A stretch of DNA of 64,000 nucleotides from Nitrosomonas sp. (GCA_016708955.1 JADJES010000001.1:124001-188000); one strand, 5' to 3'. Shown: positions 18,191-27,389, numbered from the stretch's first letter. Numbers and translations are program-made. The notes: generated from the sequence alone by a model not told the origin.

Positions 18191-18513
18191 TCGAAATATA
18201 AATCCTTCTCACTTTATTGGATTTGTAAGTACAGAGCCGCTTTTGCTTACTTCTTGTTTTCCGGTTCGGAATGACAAATGCGAGTGATTCAGAGCTTCCC
18301 TAGGGATTGTTTTTGGCAACTGATCGAATAGATTTATGGAACCGCAAAACATAAACTTGCGTTCATTTATCAGCTACACCTATAATCGCACTCTGGAAAT
18401 CACGCCTTTTCAGCGAATGCAGCAAAAAGGTTTCACGTGAAACATCTCTGATAAAACCCTCTCGCATTACCAAGAAATTTAGTAACGCTAACAATATCGC
18501 AGGCTTTGGCACT
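18191..18513. other. Gene-free stretch upstream of mnmG
   Basis: The stretch holds the parS site at 18429-18444 and a fragment resembling the edge of the 16235-16343 repeat. I looked for DnaA boxes (TTATCCACA) and found none, so I do not call an origin here. Confidence 0.5.
18429..18444. promoter_or_regulatory. parS: parS centromere site
   Basis: The 14-bp perfect palindrome GTTTCACGTGAAAC (18430-18443) followed by A matches 15 of 16 positions of the bacterial parS consensus TGTTTCACGTGAAACA. It lies 70 bases before mnmG and 2.7 kb from parA-parB. ParB-CTP is known to load at such sites and spread, while ParA segregates the complex. Confidence 0.93.
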
Positions 18514-20406
18514 ATGAGCAATCACACAGATTTTGAAATTATTGTTGTTGGTGGCGGCCATGCCGGAACTGAAGCGGCATTGGCGGCTGCACGCATGGGG
18601 CACAAAACATTGTTGCTGACGCACAACATCGAAACGATTGGTCAGATGTCGTGCAACCCATCTATCGGCGGCATAGGGAAAAGTCATCTGGTCAAGGAAA
18701 TTGATGCTTTGGGTGGTGCGATGGGAATGGCGGCGGATGAGGCTGGGATTCAGTTCCGGGTGTTGAATTCGAGCAAAGGCCCGGCGGTCAGAGCGACGCG
18801 CGCGCAGGCTGATCGGGTATTGTATCGTCAGGCTATCCGGGGCCGCATCGAGAACCAGCCAAATCTGCGAGTGATGCAGCAGGCGGTGGATGATCTGATT
18901 CTTGAACAGGATCGCGTGATTGGTGTTATCACACAGCTTAATATCAGAATTTATGCGCGCGCGGTGATATTGACGGTCGGTACATTCCTGGGGGGATTGG
19001 CGCATATCGGCAAAACCCATTTTAAGGCGGGACGTGCAGGTGATCCGCCGTCGCTGTCGCTGGCACAACGCTTGCGCGAAATGGAATTTCCGGCAGGGCG
19101 GTTGAAAACCGGCACGCCGCCGCGCATCGACGGGCGCAGCATGGATTATGCCAAGCTGCTGGAGCAACCCGGCGATCAACCGGTGCCGTCGTTTTCGCTG
19201 ATCGATACCGGTATTCAGCATCCGCGCCAGATTTCGTGCTGGATTACCCATACCAATGCGCTGACGCATGACGTCATCCGTGACGGTTTAGTCGATTCAC
19301 CGTTGTTTACCGGAAAAATAGAAGGCGTCGGCCCGCGCTACTGTCCGTCAATTGAGGACAAAGTGGTGCGTTTTTCCGCGCGCGAATCGCACCAGATTTT
19401 TCTCGAACCGGAAGGCTTGGGCACGCACGAAATTTATCCGAATGGTATTTCAACCAGCCTGTCGTTTGAAGTGCAGGTCAAATTGATTCATTCCATCGCC
19501 GGATTGGAAAATGCGCATATCACACGGCCGGGCTATGCCATTGAATACGATTACTTCGATCCGCGCAATTTGAAGCGCTCGCTTGAAACCAAAACTATCG
19601 GAAATCTGTTTTTTGCCGGGCAAATCAACGGCACGACCGGTTATGAAGAGGCTGCCGCGCAGGGTTTATTGGCCGGGGTTAATGCCGCGCTGAAAATTCA
19701 AAATAAGGCGTCGTGGCTGCCGCAACGCAACGAAGCCTATTTGGGTGTTCTGGTTGATGATTTGATCACTTCCGGGGTGACGGAGCCTTACCGGATGTTT
19801 ACCAGCCGCGCGGAATATCGCTTGCAACTACGCGAAGACAACGCCGATCTGCGTTTGACTGAAATGGGCAGAAAGCTTGGTTTGATCGATGATCAGCGCT
19901 GGGCGGCCTTTACTGATAAGCAGGAAGCGATTGAGAAAGAGCAGCTAAGGCTTAATTCGGTACGTTTGCTGCCTGGCACATTGCCGGAAGATGAGGCCAT
20001 GCGCGTTCTCGGAAAAGGAATAGAGCGGGAATATACATTAATGGAGCTGTTAAAACGCCCTGATGTGACCTATGCTACGTTGATGACGTTACCTGGTGCG
20101 GGCGAACCGGTAGACAATGTGCAAGTGGCTGAGCAAGTTGAAATACAGACGAAGTATCACGGTTATATCCAGCGGCAGCAGGAAGAAGTGTCGCGTCAAG
20201 CGCAATATGAAAATACTTTACTGCCAAAAGATATCGACTATAAGGTGGTTAATGGGCTTTCCAATGAAGTGCAACAAAAATTGAATCAGCATAAACCGGA
20301 AACCATTGGACAAGCTTCACGAATTTCCGGTGTCACACCGGCCGCGATCTCATTGCTGCTGGTGCATTTAAAGCGTGGATTTGGAGATAAAAAGCAGAGC
20401 GCATGA
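18514..20406 (+). CDS. mnmG: tRNA uridine-5-carboxymethylaminomethyl modification enzyme MnmG
   Basis: MnmG (GidA) acts with MnmE to install cmnm5 at U34 of tRNAs that read split codon boxes, using FAD and methylene-tetrahydrofolate. The 630-residue protein shows the FAD-binding GGGHAGTEAA at residues 12-21, the IETIGQMSCNPSIGGIGK signature with the conserved cysteine, and the second family signature GQINGTTGYEEAAAQG. Length is typical. It overlaps rsmG by 4 bases and heads the mnmG-rsmG-parA-parB group found near the origin in many bacteria. Confidence 0.97.
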   Translation: MSNHTDFEIIVVGGGHAGTEAALAAARMGHKTLLLTHNIETIGQMSCNPSIGGIGKSHLVKEIDALGGAMGMAADEAGIQFRVLNSSKGPAVRATRAQADRVLYRQAIRGRIENQPNLRVMQQAVDDLILEQDRVIGVITQLNIRIYARAVILTVGTFLGGLAHIGKTHFKAGRAGDPPSLSLAQRLREMEFPAGRLKTGTPPRIDGRSMDYAKLLEQPGDQPVPSFSLIDTGIQHPRQISCWITHTNALTHDVIRDGLVDSPLFTGKIEGVGPRYCPSIEDKVVRFSARESHQIFLEPEGLGTHEIYPNGISTSLSFEVQVKLIHSIAGLENAHITRPGYAIEYDYFDPRNLKRSLETKTIGNLFFAGQINGTTGYEEAAAQGLLAGVNAALKIQNKASWLPQRNEAYLGVLVDDLITSGVTEPYRMFTSRAEYRLQLREDNADLRLTEMGRKLGLIDDQRWAAFTDKQEAIEKEQLRLNSVRLLPGTLPEDEAMRVLGKGIEREYTLMELLKRPDVTYATLMTLPGAGEPVDNVQVAEQVEIQTKYHGYIQRQQEEVSRQAQYENTLLPKDIDYKVVNGLSNEVQQKLNQHKPETIGQASRISGVTPAAISLLLVHLKRGFGDKKQSA

Positions 20407-21053
20407 GCTTGTTACAGCAAATCACGCAAAGTTTGCGGGCACTCGATTATGATTTTGCAGCGCAGGAAAAGCCGCTGCCCGGACTGATCGAGCACTATTT
20501 ATTGCTGATCGAGAAATGGAACAAAATACATAATTTAACCGCTATCCGGAATCTGCAAGACATGCTTTATCAGCATGTGATGGATAGCCTGGCTGTGCTG
20601 CCTCATATCAACGGCCCACAGATCATTGATGTCGGCAGCGGCGCCGGTTTACCGGGAATACCGATTGCACTGGCAAGACCGGATTGGCAGGTATTGCTGG
20701 TTGAAAGCAATCAAAAGAAAGCGTCTTTTTTGCAACAGATCAAGATTGAATTGGCATTGCAGAATGTTGCAGTCATCGGGCAGCGCATCGAAGACATCCG
20801 CTTGGATAAGAAGGTGAATACCATTATTACGCGCGCATTTTCCGGATTGGGTGAATTTATTGATTTATCCCGGCAATTGGCTGTGGACAATGATGAAAAT
20901 TGCCGCTGGGTCGCGATGAAGGCAAATTGTTCTGAGAGTGAACTGAAGCAAATTCAAGCCCCTTTCAGTATTGAAAAAAGCGTATCGCTGGACGTGCCCG
21001 GGCTTGATGCAGCCAGGCAGCTGATTATCATTAAAAAACTAACTTCGGATTAA
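20403..21053 (+). CDS. rsmG: 16S rRNA (guanine-527-N7) methyltransferase RsmG
   Basis: RsmG (GidB) methylates N7 of G527 in 16S rRNA; loss gives low-level streptomycin resistance. The 216-residue protein has the SAM-binding motif IDVGSGAGLPGIPIAL at about residues 75-90, preceded by the family segment WNKIHNLTAI and HVMDSLAVLP. The ATG overlaps the end of mnmG (ATGA), which points to coupled translation. Confidence 0.96.
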   Translation: MSLLQQITQSLRALDYDFAAQEKPLPGLIEHYLLLIEKWNKIHNLTAIRNLQDMLYQHVMDSLAVLPHINGPQIIDVGSGAGLPGIPIALARPDWQVLLVESNQKKASFLQQIKIELALQNVAVIGQRIEDIRLDKKVNTIITRAFSGLGEFIDLSRQLAVDNDENCRWVAMKANCSESELKQIQAPFSIEKSVSLDVPGLDAARQLIIIKKLTSD

Positions 21054-21112
21054 CGGCTTGTTAAAACACTTGGCGGCAATGATTCAGCCTAATGAATGCA
21101 GGAGCTAAACCC

Positions 21113-21871
21113 GTGACGAGAATTCTCGCCATTACCAATCAAAAAGGCGGCGTTGGAAAAACTACGACCAGCGTGAATCTGGCTGCAAGTCTGGCCGCGT
21201 CGGGAAAACGTATTTTATTAGTCGATCTCGATCCGCAAGCCAACGCCACAATGGGCAGCGGCACCAACAAACAAACGGTCAAAACCACGGTTTATCATGT
21301 TTTGCTCGGCGATGCGGCGATACAAGCGGCGCGCATTACCGGCACGCAAGGCAAATATGACTTGATTCCCGCCAACCGCGATTTGGCGGGCGCAGAAGTT
21401 GAAATGGTTGATTTGCCTCAGCGGGAAGCGCGGTTGAAGACAGCGCTCGAAGCCATCGGGCATGACTATGATTACATTCTGATTGATTGCCCGCCCGCTT
21501 TAAACTTGTTGACCCTCAATGGCTTATGTGCGGCACAGGCGGTGATGATCCCGATGCAGTGCGAATATTACGCGCTGGAAGGCCTCAGTGATCTGGTCAA
21601 TACCATTAAGCGCGTGCGTCATAATTTTAACCCCGCATTGCGGATTGAAGGTCTGCTGCGAACCATGTTTGATCCGCGCAATATATTGGCACAGCAGGTT
21701 TCTGACCAATTGCAAAAGCACTTTGGCGATAAAGTTTATCGGACCGTGATACCGCGCAATATTCGGCTGGCCGAAGCGCCCGGTTTTGGTTTGCCCGTTT
21801 TGTATCACGACGCACAATCAAAAGGCGCGCTGGCTTATCTTGAACTCGCTAAAGAAATACTTGACGCATGA
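21113..21871 (+). CDS. parA: Chromosome partitioning ATPase ParA/Soj
   Basis: ParA is the Walker-type ATPase that moves ParB-parS complexes across the nucleoid. The deviant Walker A motif KGGVGKTTT lies near residue 11, with the Walker A' segment LLVDLDPQANAT and Walker B DYILIDCPPAL. A GTG at 21113 is chosen as start: AGGAG is 8 bases upstream and the family starts with MTRILAITNQKGG. The upstream ATG at 21092 would add seven residues and lacks a ribosome-binding site. The length is typical of chromosomal Soj proteins, and parB follows 24 bases later. Confidence 0.95.
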   Translation: MTRILAITNQKGGVGKTTTSVNLAASLAASGKRILLVDLDPQANATMGSGTNKQTVKTTVYHVLLGDAAIQAARITGTQGKYDLIPANRDLAGAEVEMVDLPQREARLKTALEAIGHDYDYILIDCPPALNLLTLNGLCAAQAVMIPMQCEYYALEGLSDLVNTIKRVRHNFNPALRIEGLLRTMFDPRNILAQQVSDQLQKHFGDKVYRTVIPRNIRLAEAPGFGLPVLYHDAQSKGALAYLELAKEILDA

Positions 21872-21895
21872 TCGCAAAATTAAGGAATCGGTAAA

Positions 21896-22735
21896 ATGAC
21901 AAAACAAAAAGGACTGGGAAGAGGTTTGGATGCCTTATTGTCAGGCAATGGGAATGCCGATTTTGCGGAAGAATCACTGCAAAGCCTTGAAATAGCCAAG
22001 CTTCAACCCGGTAAATACCAACCCAGAACCAATATGGATCAGGTGGCTTTGGCAGAACTAGCAGAATCAATCAAAGCGCAAGGTGTCATGCAACCGATTC
22101 TGGTGCGGCCCGTCAATGCGGATCAGTACGAAATTATCGCGGGCGAACGCAGATGGCGCGCAGCCCAGTTGGCTGGATTGACCGAAGTGCCGGCGCTGAT
22201 ACGAAAAGTAGCCGATGAATCCGCGCTCGCTATGTCGTTGATTGAAAACATACAACGTGAAAATCTGAATCCACTGGAAGAGGCCATGGGTATTCAGCGT
22301 TTGATTAATGAATTTGGTATGACGCATCAAACGGCAGGTGAGGCGCTCGGCAATTCACGCAGCACAATCTCCAACCTGCTGCGTTTGCTCAACTTGTCTG
22401 CGCCGGTACAGGAATTGATGATGCAGGGCAAAATTGATATGGGACATGGACGTGCTCTGTTGTCATTAGCGCCGGTGCAACAAATTAAAATTGCCAATGT
22501 GATCGTGCAAAAACAGCTTTCCGTGCGCGAAACAGAGAAAATCGTCAACCAGATTGAACATCCTGCACTTAAAAAGGTGAGAAAACCCGATAGAGATCTG
22601 CTGCGATTACAGGAAGATGTTTCCGAGCGTTTGGGTGCGCAGGTGGCGATCAAGCCAAAGAAGAATGGCCAAGGTAATATCGTCATTCACTATACCAGTT
22701 TGGATCAATTGGATGATATTCTGAGTAAGTTATAA
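21896..22735 (+). CDS. parB: Chromosome partitioning protein ParB
   Basis: ParB is a CTP-dependent DNA clamp that binds parS. The 279-residue protein starts with the conserved KGLGRGLDALL. It contains the CTP-binding boxes (GVMQPILVRP and AGERRWRAAQLAG), the ENIQRENLNPLEEA segment, a helix-turn-helix (TAGEALGNSRSTISNLLRLLNL, about residues 145-165) and a C-terminal dimerisation region. A matching parS site lies upstream of mnmG in this window. Confidence 0.96.
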   Translation: MTKQKGLGRGLDALLSGNGNADFAEESLQSLEIAKLQPGKYQPRTNMDQVALAELAESIKAQGVMQPILVRPVNADQYEIIAGERRWRAAQLAGLTEVPALIRKVADESALAMSLIENIQRENLNPLEEAMGIQRLINEFGMTHQTAGEALGNSRSTISNLLRLLNLSAPVQELMMQGKIDMGHGRALLSLAPVQQIKIANVIVQKQLSVRETEKIVNQIEHPALKKVRKPDRDLLRLQEDVSERLGAQVAIKPKKNGQGNIVIHYTSLDQLDDILSKL

Positions 22736-22771
22736 AATAGTCCATCAACATTAGCTTGAACAAGGAAAATT

Positions 22772-22954
22772 ATGGATGCAAGATTGCTGGATATTTTGGT
22801 ATGTCCCCTGTGTAAAGGGCCGCTGATCTACAAAAAAGAAGACAAGGAACTGATCTGTAAGCCTGACCGGCTCGCTTTTGCGATCAAAGACGGTATCCCA
22901 ATTATGCTGGCAGAAGAAGCGCGCAGGATACCGGACGAAGTAGAAATTAAATAA
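22772..22954 (+). CDS. Trm112-like protein (UPF0434/YcaR family)
   Basis: This 60-residue protein matches the bacterial Trm112/YcaR family: LLDILVCPLCKGPL with a CxxC pair at residues 11-14, and the LICKPDRLAFAIKDGIPIML segment. Eukaryotic Trm112 activates methyltransferases; the bacterial role is not settled. The usual second cysteine pair is reduced to one Cys, as is common in this family. An AAGGAAAA ribosome-binding site precedes the ATG. Confidence 0.9.
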   Translation: MDARLLDILVCPLCKGPLIYKKEDKELICKPDRLAFAIKDGIPIMLAEEARRIPDEVEIK

Positions 22955-22974
22955 TTCCCATTTAATAAAATACG

Positions 22975-23994
22975 ATGAATTCAAGTATTCAGCTCGAGCC
23001 CCGTGTGGCGGCTATTTTGGGCGCATTGATTGCAGATTCCGCGGCATTGGGCCTGCATTGGCTTTATGATCCCGAGCGTATTGCACAGATCGAAAAAATT
23101 AAAGGGCTGGTTTTTTTGCAGCCCGATGCCAATGATTACGCAGACACCAGTGGATATTTTGCGCATGGCAATAAATCTGCGGGTGATTCATCCGGGTATG
23201 GTGAGATATGCCTGCTGATGTTGCGGCATTTTGCACAGCATGGCCAATTTGATCGTGTTGCGTACCAGACGGAATACCGCAGTCATTTTGGTCCGGGTGG
23301 CGCTTATATCGGTTATGTCGACTCGCCCACACGCCAGACATTGCAAACACTATTACCGCTCAAACCCGAAGAATTCCCGGAAAACTCCGGCGCCGATGAT
23401 GATCAGTTCGCCGCACTGGCAACGATACCGGTGGTAGTAGCTACGCATACCGGGTCGCAAGCAGCGATGAAAGCTAAAATTGAACAGGTCGTGCGACTGA
23501 CCAATCATAATGACACAGCGGTTGCAGCCGCGCAGTATGCGGGCTGCGTTTTGCTGGAAGTATTGAACGGCAAATCCATCAGTCAGGCGCTCACGAATGC
23601 ATTGCCGCACGCTGGAGAAAAATTGCTCCCTCTGCTTGAAGAAGTTATGCAAAGCCACGTGCTCGATAGTGTAGCAGTGGCTAAACGCTTTGGATCAGCC
23701 TGTCACGTTCTGGAAGGATTGCCGGTTATTGCGCATATTACTCAACATGCACCCGATTATCGTACTGCTATCGAAGAAAATATCCGCATCGGCGGTGACA
23801 GTTGCGGCCGTGCCATCATGCTCGGCGCGATCATGGCGGCTTATACCGCGCAGCACAGTGCGCAGAGTTCTTCTATTCCGCTTGAGTGGGCTGCACGTTA
23901 TCAAAAGTTATCTATCGCGGCACATGCTTGCGCGCAACTCGGAGCGCCAGTGGATAAATTCTCGCAGAATGGATATAATTTACTGAATAATTAG
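22975..23994 (+). CDS. ADP-ribosylglycohydrolase (DraG/crystallin J1) family protein
   Basis: The 339-residue protein belongs to the ADP-ribosylglycohydrolase family, whose members remove ADP-ribose from proteins or nucleic acids or are catalytically lost (crystallin J1). Visible features are the N-terminal ILGALIADSAALGLHWLYD, TNHNDTAVAAAQYAG near residue 175, and the C-terminal IGGDSCGRAIMLGA. The last segment replaces the usual GGDTDT metal-binding signature and lacks its second aspartate. Activity is therefore uncertain. No ADP-ribosyltransferase is adjacent. Confidence 0.8.
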   Translation: MNSSIQLEPRVAAILGALIADSAALGLHWLYDPERIAQIEKIKGLVFLQPDANDYADTSGYFAHGNKSAGDSSGYGEICLLMLRHFAQHGQFDRVAYQTEYRSHFGPGGAYIGYVDSPTRQTLQTLLPLKPEEFPENSGADDDQFAALATIPVVVATHTGSQAAMKAKIEQVVRLTNHNDTAVAAAQYAGCVLLEVLNGKSISQALTNALPHAGEKLLPLLEEVMQSHVLDSVAVAKRFGSACHVLEGLPVIAHITQHAPDYRTAIEENIRIGGDSCGRAIMLGAIMAAYTAQHSAQSSSIPLEWAARYQKLSIAAHACAQLGAPVDKFSQNGYNLLNN

Positions 23995-24211
23995 TCAGTC
24001 TTTAAAATACGAAGAAAAAACAATCATTCTAACCATTCACTTCATCAAGATTACCTGCGTTGCAAAATCAAGAACTAAAGAATGCCTTAATTCCATGCTT
24101 GCTACAGCAAGCAGATCAGGTGAGATGACACTAAAAAACAAATAGCGCATCCGGCATGTTCGTCTATTGGCCATTTCATTACTATAAATATTTATTAATT
24201 CTGGAGGAAAA

Positions 24212-25162
24212 ATGAGTCACACGCTATACGAAACCACTATTCAGCGGGTACAACGCTGTGAATTAGCCGTTCCAGGTTCCAATCCGGGGATGTTTGAGAA
24301 AGCACTCAATAGCGGCGTAGACTTTGTTTTTCTCGATTTGGAAGATGCCGTTGCGCCCGATGACAAAGTACAAGCACGCAAGAATGTCATCCAGGCGCTC
24401 AACGATCTGGACTGGAAAGGTCATGGCATCACGGTTTCAGTGCGCATTAATGGCCTGGATACCCAGTATATGGTGCGCGATGTCGTTGATCTGGTGGAAC
24501 AGGCCGGGCATAAGATCGATACGTTGCTAATCCCGAAAGCCGGGGTTTATGCAGATATCTATATGGTTCAAGCCATGGTAACCCAGCTCGAAATGCAGCA
24601 AGGCCTGAAAAACAGAATCGGCCTGGAAGCATTGATCGAAACCGCGCTGGGAATGGCTAATGTGGAAGACATTGCGCGTAACGGCACGTTAGGACGGCTC
24701 GAAGCATTGCACTTTGGTGTTGCCGATTATGCCGCCAGTAACCGTGCCAGAACCACCAATATCGGCGGTCTGAATCCGGATTATCCTGGCGATCAGTGGC
24801 ATTTTGCCATCAGCCGCATGATCGTGGCTTGCCGTGCTTATGGTTTACGTCCTATCGATGGCCCTTTTGGCGATATCAAGGATCCGGATGGTTTTGTGTT
24901 GGCTGCTAAACGTGCAGCGGCATTGGGCTGTGAAGGAAAATGGGCGATTCATCCCACGCAAATCGAATTGGCGAATGACGTATTTACACCGCCAGCCCGC
25001 GAAATTGAAAAAGCAAAACGTATTCTGGCCGCACTCAAAGAAGCTGCCGCGCAAGGTAAAGGCGCTGCTGCGCTGGATGGCCGATTAATCGACGCAGCCT
25101 CTGAAAGAATGGCCAATAATGTGGTGAAAGTCGCTGAAGCGATTGCAGCAAAAAATGGATAA
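24212..25162 (+). CDS. mcl: L-malyl-CoA / beta-methylmalyl-CoA lyase
   Basis: This 316-residue protein belongs to the HpcH/HpaI aldolase (CitE-like) family and would cleave malyl-CoA to acetyl-CoA and glyoxylate. It shows the N-terminal RRCELAVPGSNPGMF-like segment, the metal-site FVFLDLEDAVAPDDK (about residue 42), the RINGLDT segment and the IGLEALIETALG motif. The specific call rests on the linked mtkA-mtkB genes, which make malyl-CoA, and on overall resemblance to Mcl of serine-cycle methylotrophs. The ATG follows a CTGGAGGAAAA ribosome-binding site. Confidence 0.87.
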   Translation: MSHTLYETTIQRVQRCELAVPGSNPGMFEKALNSGVDFVFLDLEDAVAPDDKVQARKNVIQALNDLDWKGHGITVSVRINGLDTQYMVRDVVDLVEQAGHKIDTLLIPKAGVYADIYMVQAMVTQLEMQQGLKNRIGLEALIETALGMANVEDIARNGTLGRLEALHFGVADYAASNRARTTNIGGLNPDYPGDQWHFAISRMIVACRAYGLRPIDGPFGDIKDPDGFVLAAKRAAALGCEGKWAIHPTQIELANDVFTPPAREIEKAKRILAALKEAAAQGKGAAALDGRLIDAASERMANNVVKVAEAIAAKNG

Positions 25163-25187
25163 GGCCGCACTGAGCGGCCTTAATCTT
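25161..25187 (+). terminator. Hairpin after mcl
   Basis: AAGGCCGC (25161-25168) pairs with GCGGCCTT (25174-25181) around a 5-base loop, followed by AATCTTT. The weak T-tract suggests partial termination between mcl and mtkA. Confidence 0.65.
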
Positions 25188-25257
25188 TATGGCCCGGTGT
25201 ATTGCGGCAAAATAAAATTATCGAATTGAATTTAATGCGATTATTAAGGAAATTGAA

Positions 25258-26439
25258 GTGAATATTCACGAATATCAAGCAAAGGAAATTTTGGCTGAAT
25301 ACGGCGTCAAAATTGCTGAGGGCGGTTTAGCCTATAGCGTAGTGGAAGCCGTACAACGTGCCAGGGAAATTGATGGCGACGTATGGGTTGTCAAAGCACA
25401 GATTCATTCCGGTGCGCGCGGTAAAGCGGGCGGAATCAAGGTTTGCAGAACACATAATGAAGTGGAGCAAGCTGCCGAGGCATTGCTGGGAAAGAATCTG
25501 GTGACACATCAAACCGGACCCGCCGGAAAAATCTGCTCCAGGCTATATATTGAAGCAGGCACCAGTATTGCCAAGGAAATGTATCTGTCATTCATGATTG
25601 ATCGCAGCAGCGAGCGCATTATTATGGTCGGTTCAGCGCAAGGCGGTATGGAAATTGAGAAGCTGGCTGAAACCAATCCGGAAGCGATCATCAAGATTTA
25701 TATCGAACCGGCAGTCGGATTGCAGGATTTCCAGGCGAGAAAAATGGCTTTTGCGTTGAATATCGACAGTGCGCAACTGAATCACGCGGTTAAAACGATC
25801 AAAGGCTGCTACCGCGCCTTGCGCGATCTGGATGCCAACGTGCTGGAAATCAATCCATTGGTGTTGACCACCAACAACGAAATCGTTGCGCTCGATGCCA
25901 AAATGGCTTTTGACGAGAACGCATTGTTCCGCCGCCACAAGATTGCAGAGTTGCGTGACAACACGCAAGTCGACAATCGTGAAGTTGCTGCCGCGGAAGC
26001 AGGCTTAAGCTATGTCGGCCTGGATGGGGATATCGGCTGTATGATTAATGGCGCAGGTCTGGCGATGGCGACCATGGATATGATTAAACTGGCTGGCGGC
26101 GAGCCTGCCAACTTTCTTGACGTCGGTGGCGGTGCGTCAGCGGAGCGTACAGAAAAAGCTTTTCGTTTGGTGTTGGCCGATGCCGGTGTTAAAGCGATGC
26201 TGGTGAATATTTTTGCCGGTATCAACCGTTGTGATTGGATCGCAGAAGGGGTTGTACATGCGGTCAAAAACATTGATATGAAAATACCGCTGGTGGTTCG
26301 TCTGTCGGGAACCAATGTAGAAGAAGGCCGCCGCATTATTGCGGATAGCGGCTTGCCGATTATCACAGCCGATACGTTAGCGGATGCCGCGGAGAAAGTC
26401 GTACGCGCACGTAACGAAGTCGTCGCAAGAGAAGCCTAG
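25258..26439 (+). CDS. mtkA: Malate-CoA ligase beta subunit
   Basis: The 393-residue ATP-grasp subunit of an ADP-forming acyl-CoA synthetase starts with MNIHEYQAKEILAEYGV and carries KAQIHSGARGKAGGIK, EINPLVLT and the GLDGDIGCMINGAGLAMATMD segment. It resembles the malate thiokinase MtkA of methylotrophs more than SucC, especially in QTGPAGK, NALFRRHKIAE and VNIFAGINRCDWIAEG. Together with mtkB it would convert malate, CoA and ATP to malyl-CoA. The start is GTG at 25258, with AAGGAAATTGAA upstream. Succinyl-CoA synthetase is the alternative and cannot be ruled out by eye. Confidence 0.85.
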   Translation: MNIHEYQAKEILAEYGVKIAEGGLAYSVVEAVQRAREIDGDVWVVKAQIHSGARGKAGGIKVCRTHNEVEQAAEALLGKNLVTHQTGPAGKICSRLYIEAGTSIAKEMYLSFMIDRSSERIIMVGSAQGGMEIEKLAETNPEAIIKIYIEPAVGLQDFQARKMAFALNIDSAQLNHAVKTIKGCYRALRDLDANVLEINPLVLTTNNEIVALDAKMAFDENALFRRHKIAELRDNTQVDNREVAAAEAGLSYVGLDGDIGCMINGAGLAMATMDMIKLAGGEPANFLDVGGGASAERTEKAFRLVLADAGVKAMLVNIFAGINRCDWIAEGVVHAVKNIDMKIPLVVRLSGTNVEEGRRIIADSGLPIITADTLADAAEKVVRARNEVVAREA

Positions 26440-26447
26440 GAGTAAAA

Positions 26448-27335
26448 ATGGCGATATTAATCAACGAAAATACACGAATTATTGTTCAAGGCTTTACCGG
26501 AAAAATCGGCACCTTCCATGCACAGGAAATGATTGACTATGGTTCCAATGTGGTCGGTGGCGTCACCCCCGGTAAAGGCGGACAAACCCACCTGGGATTG
26601 CCGGTATTCAATACCGTCAAAGAAGCAGTCGATCAGGTCGGCGCGGAAGCCAGCATTGTCTTTGTACCCCCTGCATTTGCTGCGGATTCCATCATGGAAG
26701 CCGCCGATGCCGGTATCAAATATTGCGTATCCATCACCGATGGCATTCCGACGCAAGACATGATGACGGTGAAGAATTTCCTGCGCCGCTTCCCCAAGGA
26801 AGAACGCATGCTGCTGGCAGGCCCCAATTGCGCGGGCACCATCAGCCCAGGCCGTGCCATGCTGGGAATCATGCCCGGACATATTTATATCCGTGGAAAT
26901 GTCGGTGTGGTAGGCCGTTCCGGCACATTGGGGTATGAAGCCGCCGATCAAATGCGCTTGCTGGGAATCGGGATTTCAACCTCCGTCGGCATTGGCGGCG
27001 ATCCGATCACCGGCAGCTCGCACCGTGACATTCTGGAAAGATTGGAACAGGACCCTGAAACCAAAGTGGCGCTGATGATCGGCGAAATCGGCGGTCCGCA
27101 GGAAGTGGAAGCCGGCAGATTCGCCAAAGAAAATATGACCAAGCCGCTGGTAGCTTATATCGCTGGCCTGACTGCGCCGGAAGGACGGCGCATGGGACAT
27201 GCTGGCGCCATTATTTCTTCCGCGGGTGAAAGTGCGGCGGAAAAAGTAGCGATTCTGAAAGAACTCGGCGTCACCATTTGCCCGACACCGTCGTTGATGG
27301 GACAAACTGTGGCGGAAGTATTGGCTAAAATGTAA
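26448..27335 (+). CDS. mtkB: Malate-CoA ligase alpha subunit
   Basis: The 295-residue alpha subunit binds CoA and carries the phospho-histidine. Visible motifs are the CoA-binding VQGFTGKIGTFHA, VGGVTPGKGG, the GPNCAG segment, SRSGTLGYE-type VGRSGTLGYEA, and the active-site GHAGAII (histidine near residue 248). The features match MtkB of methylotrophs (ITDGIPTQDMM, GIMPGHIYIRG). It follows mtkA by 8 bases with a TAGGAG ribosome-binding site. With Mcl upstream the three proteins form a complete malate-cleaving route. Confidence 0.87.
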   Translation: MAILINENTRIIVQGFTGKIGTFHAQEMIDYGSNVVGGVTPGKGGQTHLGLPVFNTVKEAVDQVGAEASIVFVPPAFAADSIMEAADAGIKYCVSITDGIPTQDMMTVKNFLRRFPKEERMLLAGPNCAGTISPGRAMLGIMPGHIYIRGNVGVVGRSGTLGYEAADQMRLLGIGISTSVGIGGDPITGSSHRDILERLEQDPETKVALMIGEIGGPQEVEAGRFAKENMTKPLVAYIAGLTAPEGRRMGHAGAIISSAGESAAEKVAILKELGVTICPTPSLMGQTVAEVLAKM

Positions 27336-27353
27336 TCGTTTTGTTGTTAAAAT

Positions 27354-27389
27354 AAAAACCCGGGAGCTGGTGTTTCCGGGTTTTTTGTT
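27354..27389 (+). terminator. Intrinsic terminator after mtkB
   Basis: AAAAACCCGG (27354-27363) pairs with CCGGGTTTTT (27376-27385), followed by more T residues. The loop is 12 bases. Confidence 0.85.

Noticed and set aside
18191..18513. Replication origin beside parS
   Set aside because: No DnaA boxes or AT-rich unwinding element pattern could be identified, so only the parS site is called.
18433..19269. 278-codon leftward open frame covering parS and the mnmG start
   Set aside because: Antisense to mnmG, basic low-quality translation, and it would overlap the parS site.
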